Of a DNA stretch of 64,000 nucleotides, positions 19,781 to 31,695 are shown piece by piece. The notes under the pieces are model-generated. The model was not told the DNA's origin and ran no database searches. It was given only the letters and a program-made list of their open reading frames with translations. Origin of the DNA: Takifugu bimaculatus (taxonomy: Eukaryota; Chordata; Actinopteri; Tetraodontiformes; Tetraodontidae); contig CP034995.1 of NCBI GenBank assembly GCA_004026145.2, positions 4,265,013-4,329,012 on the forward strand. Reading direction: 5' to 3'. Positions within the stretch are counted from its first letter, which is position 1. Each line of letters opens with the position of its first letter. The position numbers and the translations under genes were made by a program.

Positions 19781-22060
19781 TGGACCAACGACTCTGCAAC
19801 GAGCTAATTGTACTGTAGCAAGAAAATGCAGAGGGCGACAGTGTAGAACAACAACAATCAGTCAAAGACAGTCAAAAGGAGAAAGCTTTGAGACCCGACA
19901 ATCACAATCACTGTCCCGGATTGTTTCGTCTGCTTGTAGGGAGCGCCGCATTTCAGTGTTCCGTGTTCATTCCAAGGGAAATATCATTGTTTCTCCTCTG
20001 TGTGTGGCCGAGCTTCTACGAGGAATCATCTAAAGCAGGGTTACATCCTACCTAACTGTCATAGCAGAGAAATGTATGAACCCATCCGAATGTAAGGACT
20101 TGAGACAGAACCCCGCCCTCCTGATGTGTAGGTGGCTCATTCTTCTCTGTAGTGGCCTCCTCCAGAGCTCCTGCACCCAGGCAGGGCGCTCCGTCATGGG
20201 TAGCACAGGGCCTTCTTCTGGTGCCTACACCTTGAAGCCACATCGCCGATTGCTCGCTCTCAAGAAAAAAACGACAAAAAAAGAAAATCCTCTTTTCAAC
20301 ATGTTTACCATGGCTGCTGTGAGGCCGCGCTCTTCTGGTGTTTTTTTTTTTGTTTTTTTTTGCTTTGTTTTCCATTCCTTTGGCTTTTATTACTACTGGC
20401 ACAAATAGTTTTACAGTGAGCAAAAGGCTCGCCACAATGTCGTCGGTCTGCTGTGTGCACGGAGGCAAAAAATCCAGGAGAAAAACCGACAAAAGAAATG
20501 AAGCCGTTGCCCGTGAGTGTGACGCAGCACCGGGGCGGGTGAGGACGATGGCACAGATTTATCCGCTTGAGACTAGCCTCGTTTTCCCTGTTCCTGCGCT
20601 GGTGAGAGAGGCCAGTCTTTGTAAGGATGTATATCAGGCCTCCCAGGAGGTTGACAGATAGATTTATGTCACTGAAGGTGACTGTATGGGTACAAGGGTG
20701 AAAAAAAAATATCATTTTAAGAGCGTCCCGTTGAGAAGATCCTATTTGTAGGAGTACATTCCTTCACCGCGGCACACGTCAGGCTTCCCGCTGAGCCTTA
20801 GTTTACATTCTGTTTGAATTTAAAGACAAGCACAACCGCTTGATTTTTTATTTATTTTTTTCAATTTAAACCACAAAAAGTTCAACTTTTTGAAAAATAA
20901 TTGTACAAATGATGTGTAGTTAAAAAACAAAATCAAACAAAAAAAAAAAATCAACCAACAACCGCTGTTTGAGTTTCAGGTTTGCTCAGTTTCCCTCGTG
21001 CATCTCTGTGAATGTGACAGTAACCAACAGAATGGGGACACTCGCCAGTGCTCGTCCCGTGTTCGGCCCCGCGGGACGCTCCCGCCGGGACAAGGGGCGG
21101 GGCCCAGCATGACTTCAGAACCAGTTCCAAGCTGCATGCACATTTTTTATACAGGAAAAAAAAGAAAAAGAACTAGATAACGTGTGTTAGTTCCACATAC
21201 CGTAGGGCCGCTTGTATGTTGCATGCAGTTGTACAGTTTGCTCGTACTTGAATATTAAAGAGATAAAACCAAGAAACCGAAGCCATTTCCATCATGCAAA
21301 GAACACAACTGCAATCTGTTCCACGTCTCTCAGTCCGGTGCTGAATGTCTCCAATTCAATCCCAAGATTACTTTGATGTCTCTCCTCATCCCTCTGGAAG
21401 ATGTACTGTACTGTACGGTAGTACTGAGCAGACCTCAAAGCCCCTCTTAATATCACACCACATAGTATACCTCCAAGGGGCTGAGACTACATGTCCTGAC
21501 GAAATAAATATGTACAAACCAGATCTATATGTATGGAAATATGAATTATGTTGCAACATAATGATTTCAGAACACCAACTGCTCTTTCAAAGTCATGCAA
21601 AGTCAAAGTCAGGACTTTGCAGAGATGCTTGCAAAGGCCTGGTGGTGTGATTGAGAGGTTATTAGGGACCACGCAGTGGAACAGCACACGGGTTCATGCT
21701 TGAAAACGTGGACACAAACCCACAGACGTATCACTCTAGAAGTCATCACCCGAACGTGTTTCTATGCCTGAGACCTTTGGCAATGTTCAGTCCCACAGAA
21801 GAGTTTGTCTTTAATTGTCCAGTGAGGCTGGTTTTTTCCTTTTTATTCAGTATTAATGGGAAAAATAAAAATGCTGATTGTTTACAACTTCTGTGTTTCA
21901 CTAATACAACGAGAAAACGAGGAAAAAAAAAGAAGTTACGCATTCACTGCAACATTTCTTGTTTGTATAACAGATGTGGCTCAAATGATGTGTATGTTTT
22001 ATATTTAAAAAAAAAAGTTCATTTTTATCATTTACAAATAAAACAAATGTGTGGAAGAAA
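19781..22060 (+). other. rims1: rims1 3' untranslated region (probable extent)
   Basis: No further coding block follows the stop. The stretch is AT-rich with poly-A and poly-T runs. Two candidate poly(A) signals stand out: ATTAAA at 21254-21259 and AATAAA at 22037-22042, the latter followed by a GT-rich stretch. The 3' end is therefore placed near 22060, about 2.3 kb after the stop; an earlier end is equally possible. Confidence 0.5.
22037..22042 (+). terminator. Candidate poly(A) signal AATAAA of rims1
   Basis: This is a canonical hexamer about 2.26 kb after the stop codon, followed within 30 bases by caaatgtgtgg and a T/G-rich stretch. An upstream ATTAAA at 21254 is the alternative. Confidence 0.4.
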
Positions 22061-24229
22061 ATTGCCTTTTGGGTCTGCCTACTGCTGTCACAGTTACACC
22101 CAACAATAGTTTTTCTTTATTTGCATAAATGCTTTAACTCAAAGAACTTCTTGAGAAACAGTATTTTTATATGATATAATTATTATTTCCATAATCTAAA
22201 TATTTCCACTATCTCCATTGCCATAAACTCTTAGTAAAACCTTTCTGCTTTTGAGTTGAGACATGACCATGTAGCAATTGCGGATACTCCACATGGCAGC
22301 CGTGCACTGGGGTCGTGTAACGCGATCCGTCTGTGTGGTGAGCAAAGCTACGAAGCGCCTCGCAGAACAGGAAGTCGAATCAACATGACCTCCTGTATGA
22401 CCTCACATATGATACAGTGCAGAGGGCTTGGGAGATTTATGTTCCACATCCTCTTATTAAATAAGCTGGAGGGGCCCCAGAAAAACATCTGCAGGCAATC
22501 TTGACTGGCCCTCCCATCAGCCTCGCTGTGCCAGCCGGACAGCGTCAACGGCCTCGACCTGCGTGTAAAAGCAGGAATACTGAGCTGGAGAGTAGACCCC
22601 CACATCATATAGGTCAGAGGTCGGAAGAAATTCCCATGCTGCTGTCAGGAACACAGTAATCTGTCTAGTGAGTTGAAAGGTCAGCGTGCAGGAAAATGAA
22701 ATACAAACACAATGATATTTACTTTTTTAATATTAACCATTAAAATGACCTTAATGAAGTCGAGGCAAAGTAAACAGAGGCCTTGGGAAAGCAGGATAAA
22801 TGTCCGAGGATGAATGAAAGCTTTGCTGCTTCGCCTCAAAAACAAGTCGACGCTTTGATTTTTCAACACATTGAGTGAGTTTACACTTTAAATGTAATAT
22901 TTGTATTTAAGTCCTCAATTTCCAATATTCCTGTTTTAATCCAGGCCCTGTGTAATCTCTCCTTTTCCACGAGCTTTTCGCTGCTCCTAATGGACAATGA
23001 CCCCATGACCCCATGATCACACTCAGCTGCATGGCAACCAGCATCCATGAAAACAATGGCCTATATTTGATGTGAGGAAGTGAGAAATCCCATCAGCCAA
23101 ACATCCGTCAACTGGATGTTCTGGATTTTAAGATGCTGAAGAATTTAGCGCACACATGTAACCAAATAGTCTCTAACTTTGTAACTAATCATTACAATGA
23201 TATAAAAGCTTCAAATGACCTAAATCCATCTGGAGATTTTTCTAGAGGGTCAAATTTAAATGTTGTTGATACTAAAAAAAAATAATTAAACAGTAGTTTG
23301 CATCTTAGTGCTCTGGTCTGAAATATAGAATTTAAGAAAAATATTCAAACTTTCAAAAAATTCAAAGAAAAAGGTGTAAAATCATAAAATCAGCATGTAA
23401 GTGACTGCAAGTATAGAACAAACGTTGTGATTTTAATGTTTGGAAAATCTACATTCTAACTATTTTGACTTATTTTCTTTCACGAACAAACGTGATTTGG
23501 TTTAAATCTGATCTCATCTGGGGCTGTTCCAAAAACTGCCAGGTGCTACAGTCACCGGTAGATGGCGTCGTTTTGCTGGCACACATTTTAAAAAAAGTCT
23601 GCCTTAAATAGAAGAATATGATACTTCCGTGATGCTGGCGCCATTCTTTTGGTATACAGCGTGGCAGTGAGCATTATTAAGTCACTAATTATTACGCATT
23701 TCCACTCACTGTTACCGTTTTAAGCACATTAAGGAGGTGGCGTGAAAGAAAAACGTGGGGTTAGAAGGACGCATTGCACTCCAACGTTGGCTGAATACGA
23801 TTATTTCATACAACAGTTCCCTTGTGTTGGTTATGATGATATTTTTATTCAATACAGAACCACTAAAATATAAATAAATAAATAAATAAAAAAACATAAA
23901 TAAAGTAGCCAAGAGCGGCTCCGGTGCCACGTCGTTGGCTGCAAATTAGGAGATGTAAGAAGTACGCCATCACACTCAAATGTAAATGTAGTCAAATTCC
24001 CATTGTAATTAAATATTAAAAGCCATCCCATACGTAATTCTGTTAGAAAGACTGGAATTAAAGTATTGGAGTCGTTGTAATATGTTCAGCAGATGTACAA
24101 CGAACCTCCTTTGTGGTTACTTTTCCAAGTGAACACGTGGAAAATTCATTTGAATCCAATTTCATTTGAAAAGATAGACTTTTCCCTCCCTTTTCATTTC
24201 TGTCTTTTTAAAACGTGCCGTCATTTGGG
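22061..24229. other. Intergenic region between rims1 and kcnq5
   Basis: About 2.2 kb with no coding block I can support. It is AT-rich, with a short AAAT tract at 23868-23900. No transposon could be identified with confidence. Confidence 0.5.
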
Positions 24230-24757
24230 ATTTTCTGGGAAATAGAATCTACATCCAGGGGGACGGGTGCTCATTTGCGTCGCTCCTGCCACCTGAGGAG
24301 CAGTCGCTGGCCGTAATTCATACAAATGACGTGGAACTGCGATACAATCTTGAGTGTTGCAAATGTAAACTCCCGTGGACGCGCAGCCTGAAGCAACAGG
24401 CGGCAACGCACTGCGAACACAGCCTGCGCTCTGCCAGAAGCGGTTGCGCTCTCGCGTCACCGGACACACGTTGTATCCGCCTCTCAGCCAACGCGGCGCA
24501 CACATGGTCGCGGCGTTGATGGAGAGCTTTGCGCGCGGCGGTACTTCGACAGGCTGATGTTCGAGGGAATAGTGCCGTCAATGCGCGACAAGAAGCTCCG
24601 CGTTCTGGTTTTGGCAACGGTTCCGCTCCCATCAGTCTCCGCGCTGCCTTCTCGCACGTGCGTTAATGTGTTGTTGGTGCTCGGCGCCGCTCCCGGGGCC
24701 AAACACGTATGCTTGACATAAAAACTCCGCGCACTAAGTGTCCGCTTTGGTGATGCC
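24230..24757 (+). promoter_or_regulatory. kcnq5: CpG-rich kcnq5 promoter / 5' UTR region
   Basis: GC content and CpG frequency rise sharply from about 24240 compared with the AT-rich DNA upstream, and stay high through kcnq5 exon 1. There is no obvious TATA box at a fixed distance. This fits a CpG-island promoter of a neuronal gene. The transcription start cannot be placed from sequence. Confidence 0.55.
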
Positions 24758-24806
24758 ATGCCCCGGAACCACAACGGAGACGAAGGCGGCACCGGGCTCT
24801 GGATGA
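24753..24806 (+). promoter_or_regulatory. Upstream ORF overlapping the kcnq5 start codon
   Basis: An ATG five bases before the main start opens an 18-codon frame (stop included) in another frame that ends at TGA 24804-24806, inside exon 1. Ribosomes using it would bypass the main ATG. The main ATG has G at -3 (gccATGc), a moderate context. Confidence 0.5.
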
Positions 24807-25101
24807 GAACGTCGCAGGGCCACCGGAGCGAAGGCAGCTACGGCTTAAAGGATGTGGAGTCCGGGCAGAGGATGTTGAACAACGCAGGAGACGGGTTGCT
24901 GTCAGCCTCTGCCGCAGCAGGTGCTGTCGGCTCCGAGAGTCTCCGGGTGAAGCAGGGAGCCCGGCTCAGCCTGCTGGGCAAACCGCTCATCTACAGCGCG
25001 CAGAGCGGCCGGAGAAACGTGCGTTACCGGCGGCTCCAAAACTACCTGTACAACGTGCTGGAGAGACCGAGAGCCTGGGCGTTCGTCTACCACGCGTTCG
25101 T
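24758..25101 (+). CDS. kcnq5: kcnq5 exon 1, start codon and cytosolic N-terminus
   Basis: ATG at 24758 opens a 115-codon frame containing MPRNHNGDEGGTGLW, LKDVESGQRMLNNAGDGLL, KQGARLSLLGKPLIYSAQ, and NVRYRRLQNYLYNVLERPRA, ending YHAFV at the edge of S1. The donor gtaagt gives phase 2. It is shorter than the mammalian exon because the Gly/Ala runs are reduced. Confidence 0.96.
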
Positions 25102-28100
25102 GTAAGTTTGCGTGAACACGCGGGAGAATTTAGAGCAGCACACCTGTTGATTGTTTAACCATTGTTGAGACAAGTGCTCGAAATTATTGCACCACCGGGG
25201 GCTGCATGATTTCATAATTACTGACCTTTGCACGATGGCTGACCATCGGTCCATCCAGGAGGAACTTATGGTGCCCAACTTAAAAATGATTCCAAGTGCC
25301 TTTTTTTTGTTTGAAAATTAAAATGAAAAAAATGTGTTTAATTTGTTCGTAAAACTGCTTATTGAGTGAACACACATGTCAGAGAGAGTTCTTTTTCACT
25401 GACGTGTGCATTCAAGGGCTCTGGCCCATATAGTCCCACATCTGCCCTGTTAAAAACAGAATTGTGCTGCGCTTGCTGCAGAAGGTCAAGAACCAGAAAC
25501 ATCTTTTATCCGTCTGTCTGCTCTCAGACTTTCTATGCTTCCAATGCGGCTGCTTTTATTTGCCCCGTGTGACTGTTGTGACATGATGGGTGTTACAGAG
25601 AGGAAGGAAACCCAGAGCGCAGATGAGCCGCAGAGCGCCTGTAGATGCAGTAGCTGCTGTTGGTTTGCTGATTATGTGTGAGATCCATCAGCCGCAGCGC
25701 TCTGCAGTCTGCAGTCTGTGAAACCACCTCGGCTTTGCTCTGCTTTTACCATACTATTGAACTCTTGCAGCAGTTTGGCTGCAGGACTATCACAGTATGG
25801 AATTGTTCACATCTGGCTAAACTAGCCTGTCGTCTTGACAGCTCCTGAGCATGGAAAAGGGACACGATCATGAAGTTTGTCTCTGATTCTCCTGAGTTCA
25901 GTTATTTGCTGCAGCTGTATTTGAGGAGATGGCCTCTGGTGCCATTGGGGATGGACCTTGCCCAGTGTCTTTTTAGTTACATGCCGTAAGCATGAATTAA
26001 AAGAGACTTTCTTAGGGGATTTTCCTTGATTTTTAAGGATCTATGCATTCAGAGAACAAGATTCTCGGGCTTGCATGCGTGAATGCTCTCAGGAAAACCT
26101 GGTCAAGGATTTATTTATTCTTGTGACACTGAGGTTTGATTCGTGAAATGGAGCCAAATACCCATCTTGGGGTTCTTTGTGATTTTTTTGTTTACCACCT
26201 GATCCACATTGAAAAGTTCAAAATACTTAGAATGTCTTCAGTTAACGCAAAAGAACCCCAGGATCTTCGGTTCAAGTGGTGATGATTGGGTGTGACAGTG
26301 TTTCCAAAGACATAGTCAATCAATCGCTACAGAGGGAGGGAGGTGTTGATTGACAGGTGACCAACGCCTTTTTTTGTCCATATCTGAAATCGTAGTTAGG
26401 AACTGCTCACTGTCCAGAGTAGAAGTGGTTTAGTTCCCAACAAACGCAACCGAGGTGAAGTGGGTAGCTGCGTTCCAGGTTTTGGATGCCTTGTTGGTAG
26501 AAATGATATATTTAAGCTAAGAAGATCCCCCCCCCCCATCCCAGTGCTTTATGTTTGCAGTCAAACATGTACCAGCTTCACAAATGAGCCAAAAAATGTG
26601 CTTTCCACCTATTTTTGTCTGTCTCAACAGATTCTCGTGCACTGGCTGCAGTGGTGTGCGTTTGTGTTTTGCTACGTTTAATCGCACAACACCAAAGCAG
26701 AGCAGTGATTTTTTTTTTTTTTTTCATACAAGAGTCACCAAATGCCCCCCCCCCCCCCCCCCCCCGCCCCCCCCGCCCCTCGTGCACAGAGCCTGAAGCT
26801 GAAATCCTGAGTGAACAAAGCAGACTGATAACCACAAACCTGATACCTCTCATCTCTCTGGGTTTTGGGTTTCTCTCGCCCACTCGGACAAAGAGAGCCT
26901 GGCTGTGTTGGACATTCTATTTAGCGTCCATCTTTGGCTCCTGTGTGGCCAAACAAATCAATGAATGCTGCTTTTTAGTCATTTTATTAATACATTTCAC
27001 TTCTATGGGAAGATAAGGCTGCAGAGGTCTGTTGTATTAACTGTTTTGTGTTCTTCTTTACTCATTTTTCTTTCTCAAAATGATCATGAAAGCTTTTACA
27101 GCCTCTATTACATTCTGGGAAATATTGTCCCAGAATGCATACTTACCATACCATTTAATCATACTTATATGCTTTTTTGTCTGTAGTCTGCTGTAACAAA
27201 GTGTGGCATGATATAAAACCATGTGTTCCAGGGGAACAAAGGGTTTAATTGTACCGGAGGTGATTTATTTGGAATAAAAACACTTTTTCTATGTAGAAAC
27301 CAATAATGAGAAGATACACAAACTGTTTCCTGTTTCCCTGACATACAGGGTTATTATGTCATATTATATGACAGAGGGATTTATTTGACATGTCTAATTA
27401 TCCAGCCTCTTTGCAGGAGCCTATTGACGACTTTATTTAACTTTTCAAACTGTAAAATATGTAATGTCCACAGCGGAGGCTGGTAATGAGTCAAATATAG
27501 ATCCACAGATGACGGTATCACCAGCAAGGTGGTAAAAACTTGCGGGTGATACCCTGCAAAGCTGCCGTTGCACTTTCTCCTGTACGGCGAGTGCGAGCGT
27601 GGATATTTTTATCCGCTGCCCGTGTGTGACAGCAGCAGCACTGAGCCAGTCTTTGTGCCGAGCGGAGTTGCGCCCGGGGTCCCGGCGTGCCCTCCTTCCT
27701 GCCAACAGACACCCACAAACAGTGCTGCCATTCATCCCACCTCTGGATTAACGAGGTCTTATCCTCGCAAGTATGTTCAGGGACGGGAAAGTGTGGGGCA
27801 AAAGCATGCAGTGTTCCCCAGCTTCAGGTTTCTGAACCGCTGCTAAACTCCAGGCTCGTGCGGTGGGTGGGGGGCACAAACTGGCGACTTGAACTCGCTG
27901 ATCTCGCATAAATCACTCAGTTTATTGTCAAGAATTCTCAAATTTATAGGCCGCAGTCAAGGCTCTTGGCTCTTCTGGGGCTCTGCGTTTGAAAAGCTTA
28001 ACTGGGAGCCAACGAACACACGGAAGTATTTCTTAGAATGACAATGCTGCTCTGAATGTTACTACTGCGTGATTTTATTGAGATTCTGTCACTAAGAAAT

Positions 28101-31100
28101 ATCTGTTTTTTGCTTTAAAGCCAGTCCTCAGGTTCTTCCTGAAAGATATGCCCTCTGCTTTGGAAGAAGTCCCAGCTCTGTCATAGATTCGGCCCAGCAG
28201 TGGTTGGGAAATGCCGCAATGCAGGCTTTAATAAAAATATCTGGGGTTTTTTATGTTCTTAACCTGTGCAGAAGCCACTGGCGTCGTGGCATTTTCGGAT
28301 CTACTGTCACCCGTTTCAGACGCAGTGGAAAGAATTTTTCAAAACTGGTGTTAAAGAGAAACTGTTTTGTTAATTGAGCAGAGGTGGGAATTCTTTTTTT
28401 TTTTTTTTTTAATTATTATTTTTGGGCCAGAGGTTTTTTTCCCTGATACTGGTCAGTAGGAAAAATAAGGAGAATGCTTAAAAAATAGTGTCAAATTAAT
28501 GAATCTTATTCTTTCTTTAAACTCAGATGTCGGATCCAGTGACGATCGTCATAGCGATGATGCTTTTCACCTTTTGAGCAGCGTCCAACAGTTTAATGGC
28601 TTTAATGTAGTTGCTTATTAAATTATTGGCTTTATATCAGAGCTTACATCTGGGTGACGAAACACTGAAAAAGCCCTGGAGAAGAATATTCAGATGTGAC
28701 AGCTGTCACCGCGGCAACAATCTGCTGATTATTCAGAGGATGATTGACTTGATTAAGGGACACTCCAGAAGTTCTCCTGTCCAGTTGTGGCGTTCGTTAA
28801 TTAACAAGTCTAAGGGGAAATGAATTAACACCGTTTCTGCCTCGTGCACATGGGCAGTGCGCATTCAGAATTTTGTAAAAAAAATAAAGAAAAACGACAA
28901 AAAGTTGGAATTCAGCACATGTCGTTCGGGTAATTCATCACTTTGCTCTGAACCAATTTACAATCATTTTTTGGGAACTTTTCTAAACATTCTCAATAAT
29001 CCTTCTAGTGTTTGAATTTCTTATGTGGCAGGATATTGCGAAGCTATTATTGGAAGTACAGTGATGCAGGTCTATTTCAATAATAAGAATAATAATAGAA
29101 AGTTAGCATTATCCACATTAGGCTGGTGTATCTGAGAATACGCCGTCGACTCCCTGGTGTTCTTTTTCATGCCTGAAAGGAAGCATAGACAAAACGGTGT
29201 CATGTAAACAGAAGTAACGACCCAACTGAAGAGAAGCATTTATAGCAGGTACCGTCTCAGGTTTCAGTCCTGCTCTTACTATGCGGAAGTCCCCCAACTG
29301 TGGACATTCAAAGATGAAGACAAACACAAGACCACCGTACAGGTTACACTCTTAGCCATGCAGGGTTCTACCTCCGTGTCTCCGTACCTTTTGTGGACAC
29401 ACGTCGAGGTTCTCATTGTTAACCTGGTTTTCTTGCCTCACTTCCTTTATTGAAGCTGGAAGCTCCATTATTCCTTGAGTTTAACGTTCTGATGAGACGG
29501 TTGTGCATGTTGCAGATTTGAACTTGTTTGGCACAGACCTGGATGAGTGGGGTCGAGCGTGGGTTGGCACGGCAAGGCTCATATCCTGGTCACTCTGAAC
29601 GGGATAGTTTCATCGGCAGATCATTAGCGAGGGAGGGCGCGTTATAAAAATTCGACTGGATTTGCTCCTTCTGTTATGAAAGGCAGTATTTTCTCAATGG
29701 GTCCAACACCTGCTACATCCACTCGCTGCATACAGCATCTTCCTCTGGCTCCGGTCCAGCCCGGCAGTGTTGTGTGTTGCCTGTGTTGTGACTGCAGCTA
29801 GCTTCAGCTTGTGGTGTGCAACAATTGTCATCGTCCTTGTTCCTGTTCATTATTTTGTGTATGGATGCCACAAAAAAAGCCGACTCCCTCTCCTCCTCCT
29901 GTCTTTTACGCTGTCACTGACCCCAACTGCTTTTTTCCCCCCACTCTTTTAGAAATTTCATTGATCAGATCAATCAGCGCGGTGCCATTTATAGACATTG
30001 ATTCTCTTTGGGTAAATTATTGCTCTTCCATGGTGTTATTCAAAAATGGAGAGGAATTACAGGGAGTTGAGTCAGGGGAAAATGTTTTCTCTTTACGTCT
30101 AGCTGGCAGACGTGGCCCCATGTGGGTGGGGGCCCCCGGGCCTGTGCCCATAATGCCCATTGGCTGATCCGGCCTTGGTTCCGTGTCAGTTGTTCTATTT
30201 CCTGTGATGCCTTTTGTGAGCCTACAAAACGGACATATACCATCACTTGTGAGTGGTCTTCATCTCTTCAGGGTCTTTCCTCGTCGCTTCCTACTTTTTA
30301 TTTTCTCAGGGCTTGTTTGGATGCTTATTGTTTTTACTGGATTTGGTCTCTACAACAAAGTGTGACACCCCCCCCCACCTCATTTTTTTTGCCTATTTTT
30401 AGTTCTTAGCGTCGTTTTACTCATTGCCGATCTCTGAATCTTCATCACAAATGTGCTGGCAGATGCTTGCCCTGAGGTGAGCGGCATGGGGGGTGGGGTG
30501 GCATGCTGCTTGACTAGTTTGAAGCTCCGACTCCAATAATCTGCTGTGGAGCGCACGGGGAGGACAGAGTGTGGTGCCTAATAAAGTGGATTTGTCACAC
30601 TGACTACCCTGACACTGTGCAGAATTCAGCTGAAAACCCCAAACGCACACCGTCGTTGCCATAGCAATCCAAGCCGTTTCAATATATCACACATTCCTGC
30701 ACGTGCACCTCAAACATTTCAATTGATTGGCGTCACTGCTGACCAGCTATCAACCCTATGATTTGTGTGTATTTGGCTGAGTGGTGGGGGGTATATTTAG
30801 TATACAGAGTATTTACCATCAGCTACAAGCAGGCAGAACGTGCAGACTAGAGAGAACCATCTTTAGATGATGCAGTGTGGTTGGTAAAAGGCTGCCAACC
30901 TTCTGACCCCCTTGTCTTACCCACAGGGGCAACAGTGCAGTTGGGTAGCCAGCTCCAACCTCCCCCGTCCTTCAGTTACCACATCCAACACCATGGTGGC
31001 TTTTACTCAGTCAATCGGCTCCTCCTTCAGTGTATGTGAGCGTGTGTGTTCACATGTGTCAAACTCAGTCCTCGAGGGCCACGATCCTGCCGGGTTTTCT

Positions 31101-31624
31101 GTCCTACCAGGCTGAAAATGCATTCATTGGGATAGAAAACCCGGCAGAATCGTGGCCCTTGAGGACTGATTTTGACATGCCTGATTTAATAGCTGGGAGA
31201 CCTTTATGCACAAATGTGTGATTCTTTTTCTTAAAAAATGTCTTTTCTTAAAAACGCAGTAATTCCGGCTGTTTTATGAACACTTAGTGTTAATGACCCT
31301 GAATCAACGGCCATCAGAAACTTTTCTTTTTTGATTTTTCCTTTATTAAATTCAGTCACACTGATCCTTGAATGTCTCCTAGTCTCCCGGCGCCACAAAC
31401 CGCTCAAGCAGTGTGAGAAAACAGACTGCCGAGAAAAATTGTCAGCCTGATTGTAGGACTGAAGTGAAAGTGCTGAGGTATGGACGCCACTGTTTTTAAC
31501 CGTTACATTACAGCGCTCCATTTGCATGTTCACGTCACTGACTTGTCAGAACACATTAGTGGTATGTTTGTTCCTGAGGTGACCTCAGGCAAAATCCAGT
31601 GTCATCTAGACACGGGGAATGTTT

Positions 31625-31695
<71 letters not shown>

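Noticed and set aside
27111..27137. 10-bp perfect inverted repeat with STAT-site-like halves
   Set aside because: Too short and too common by chance in a 64 kb window to claim a regulatory role.
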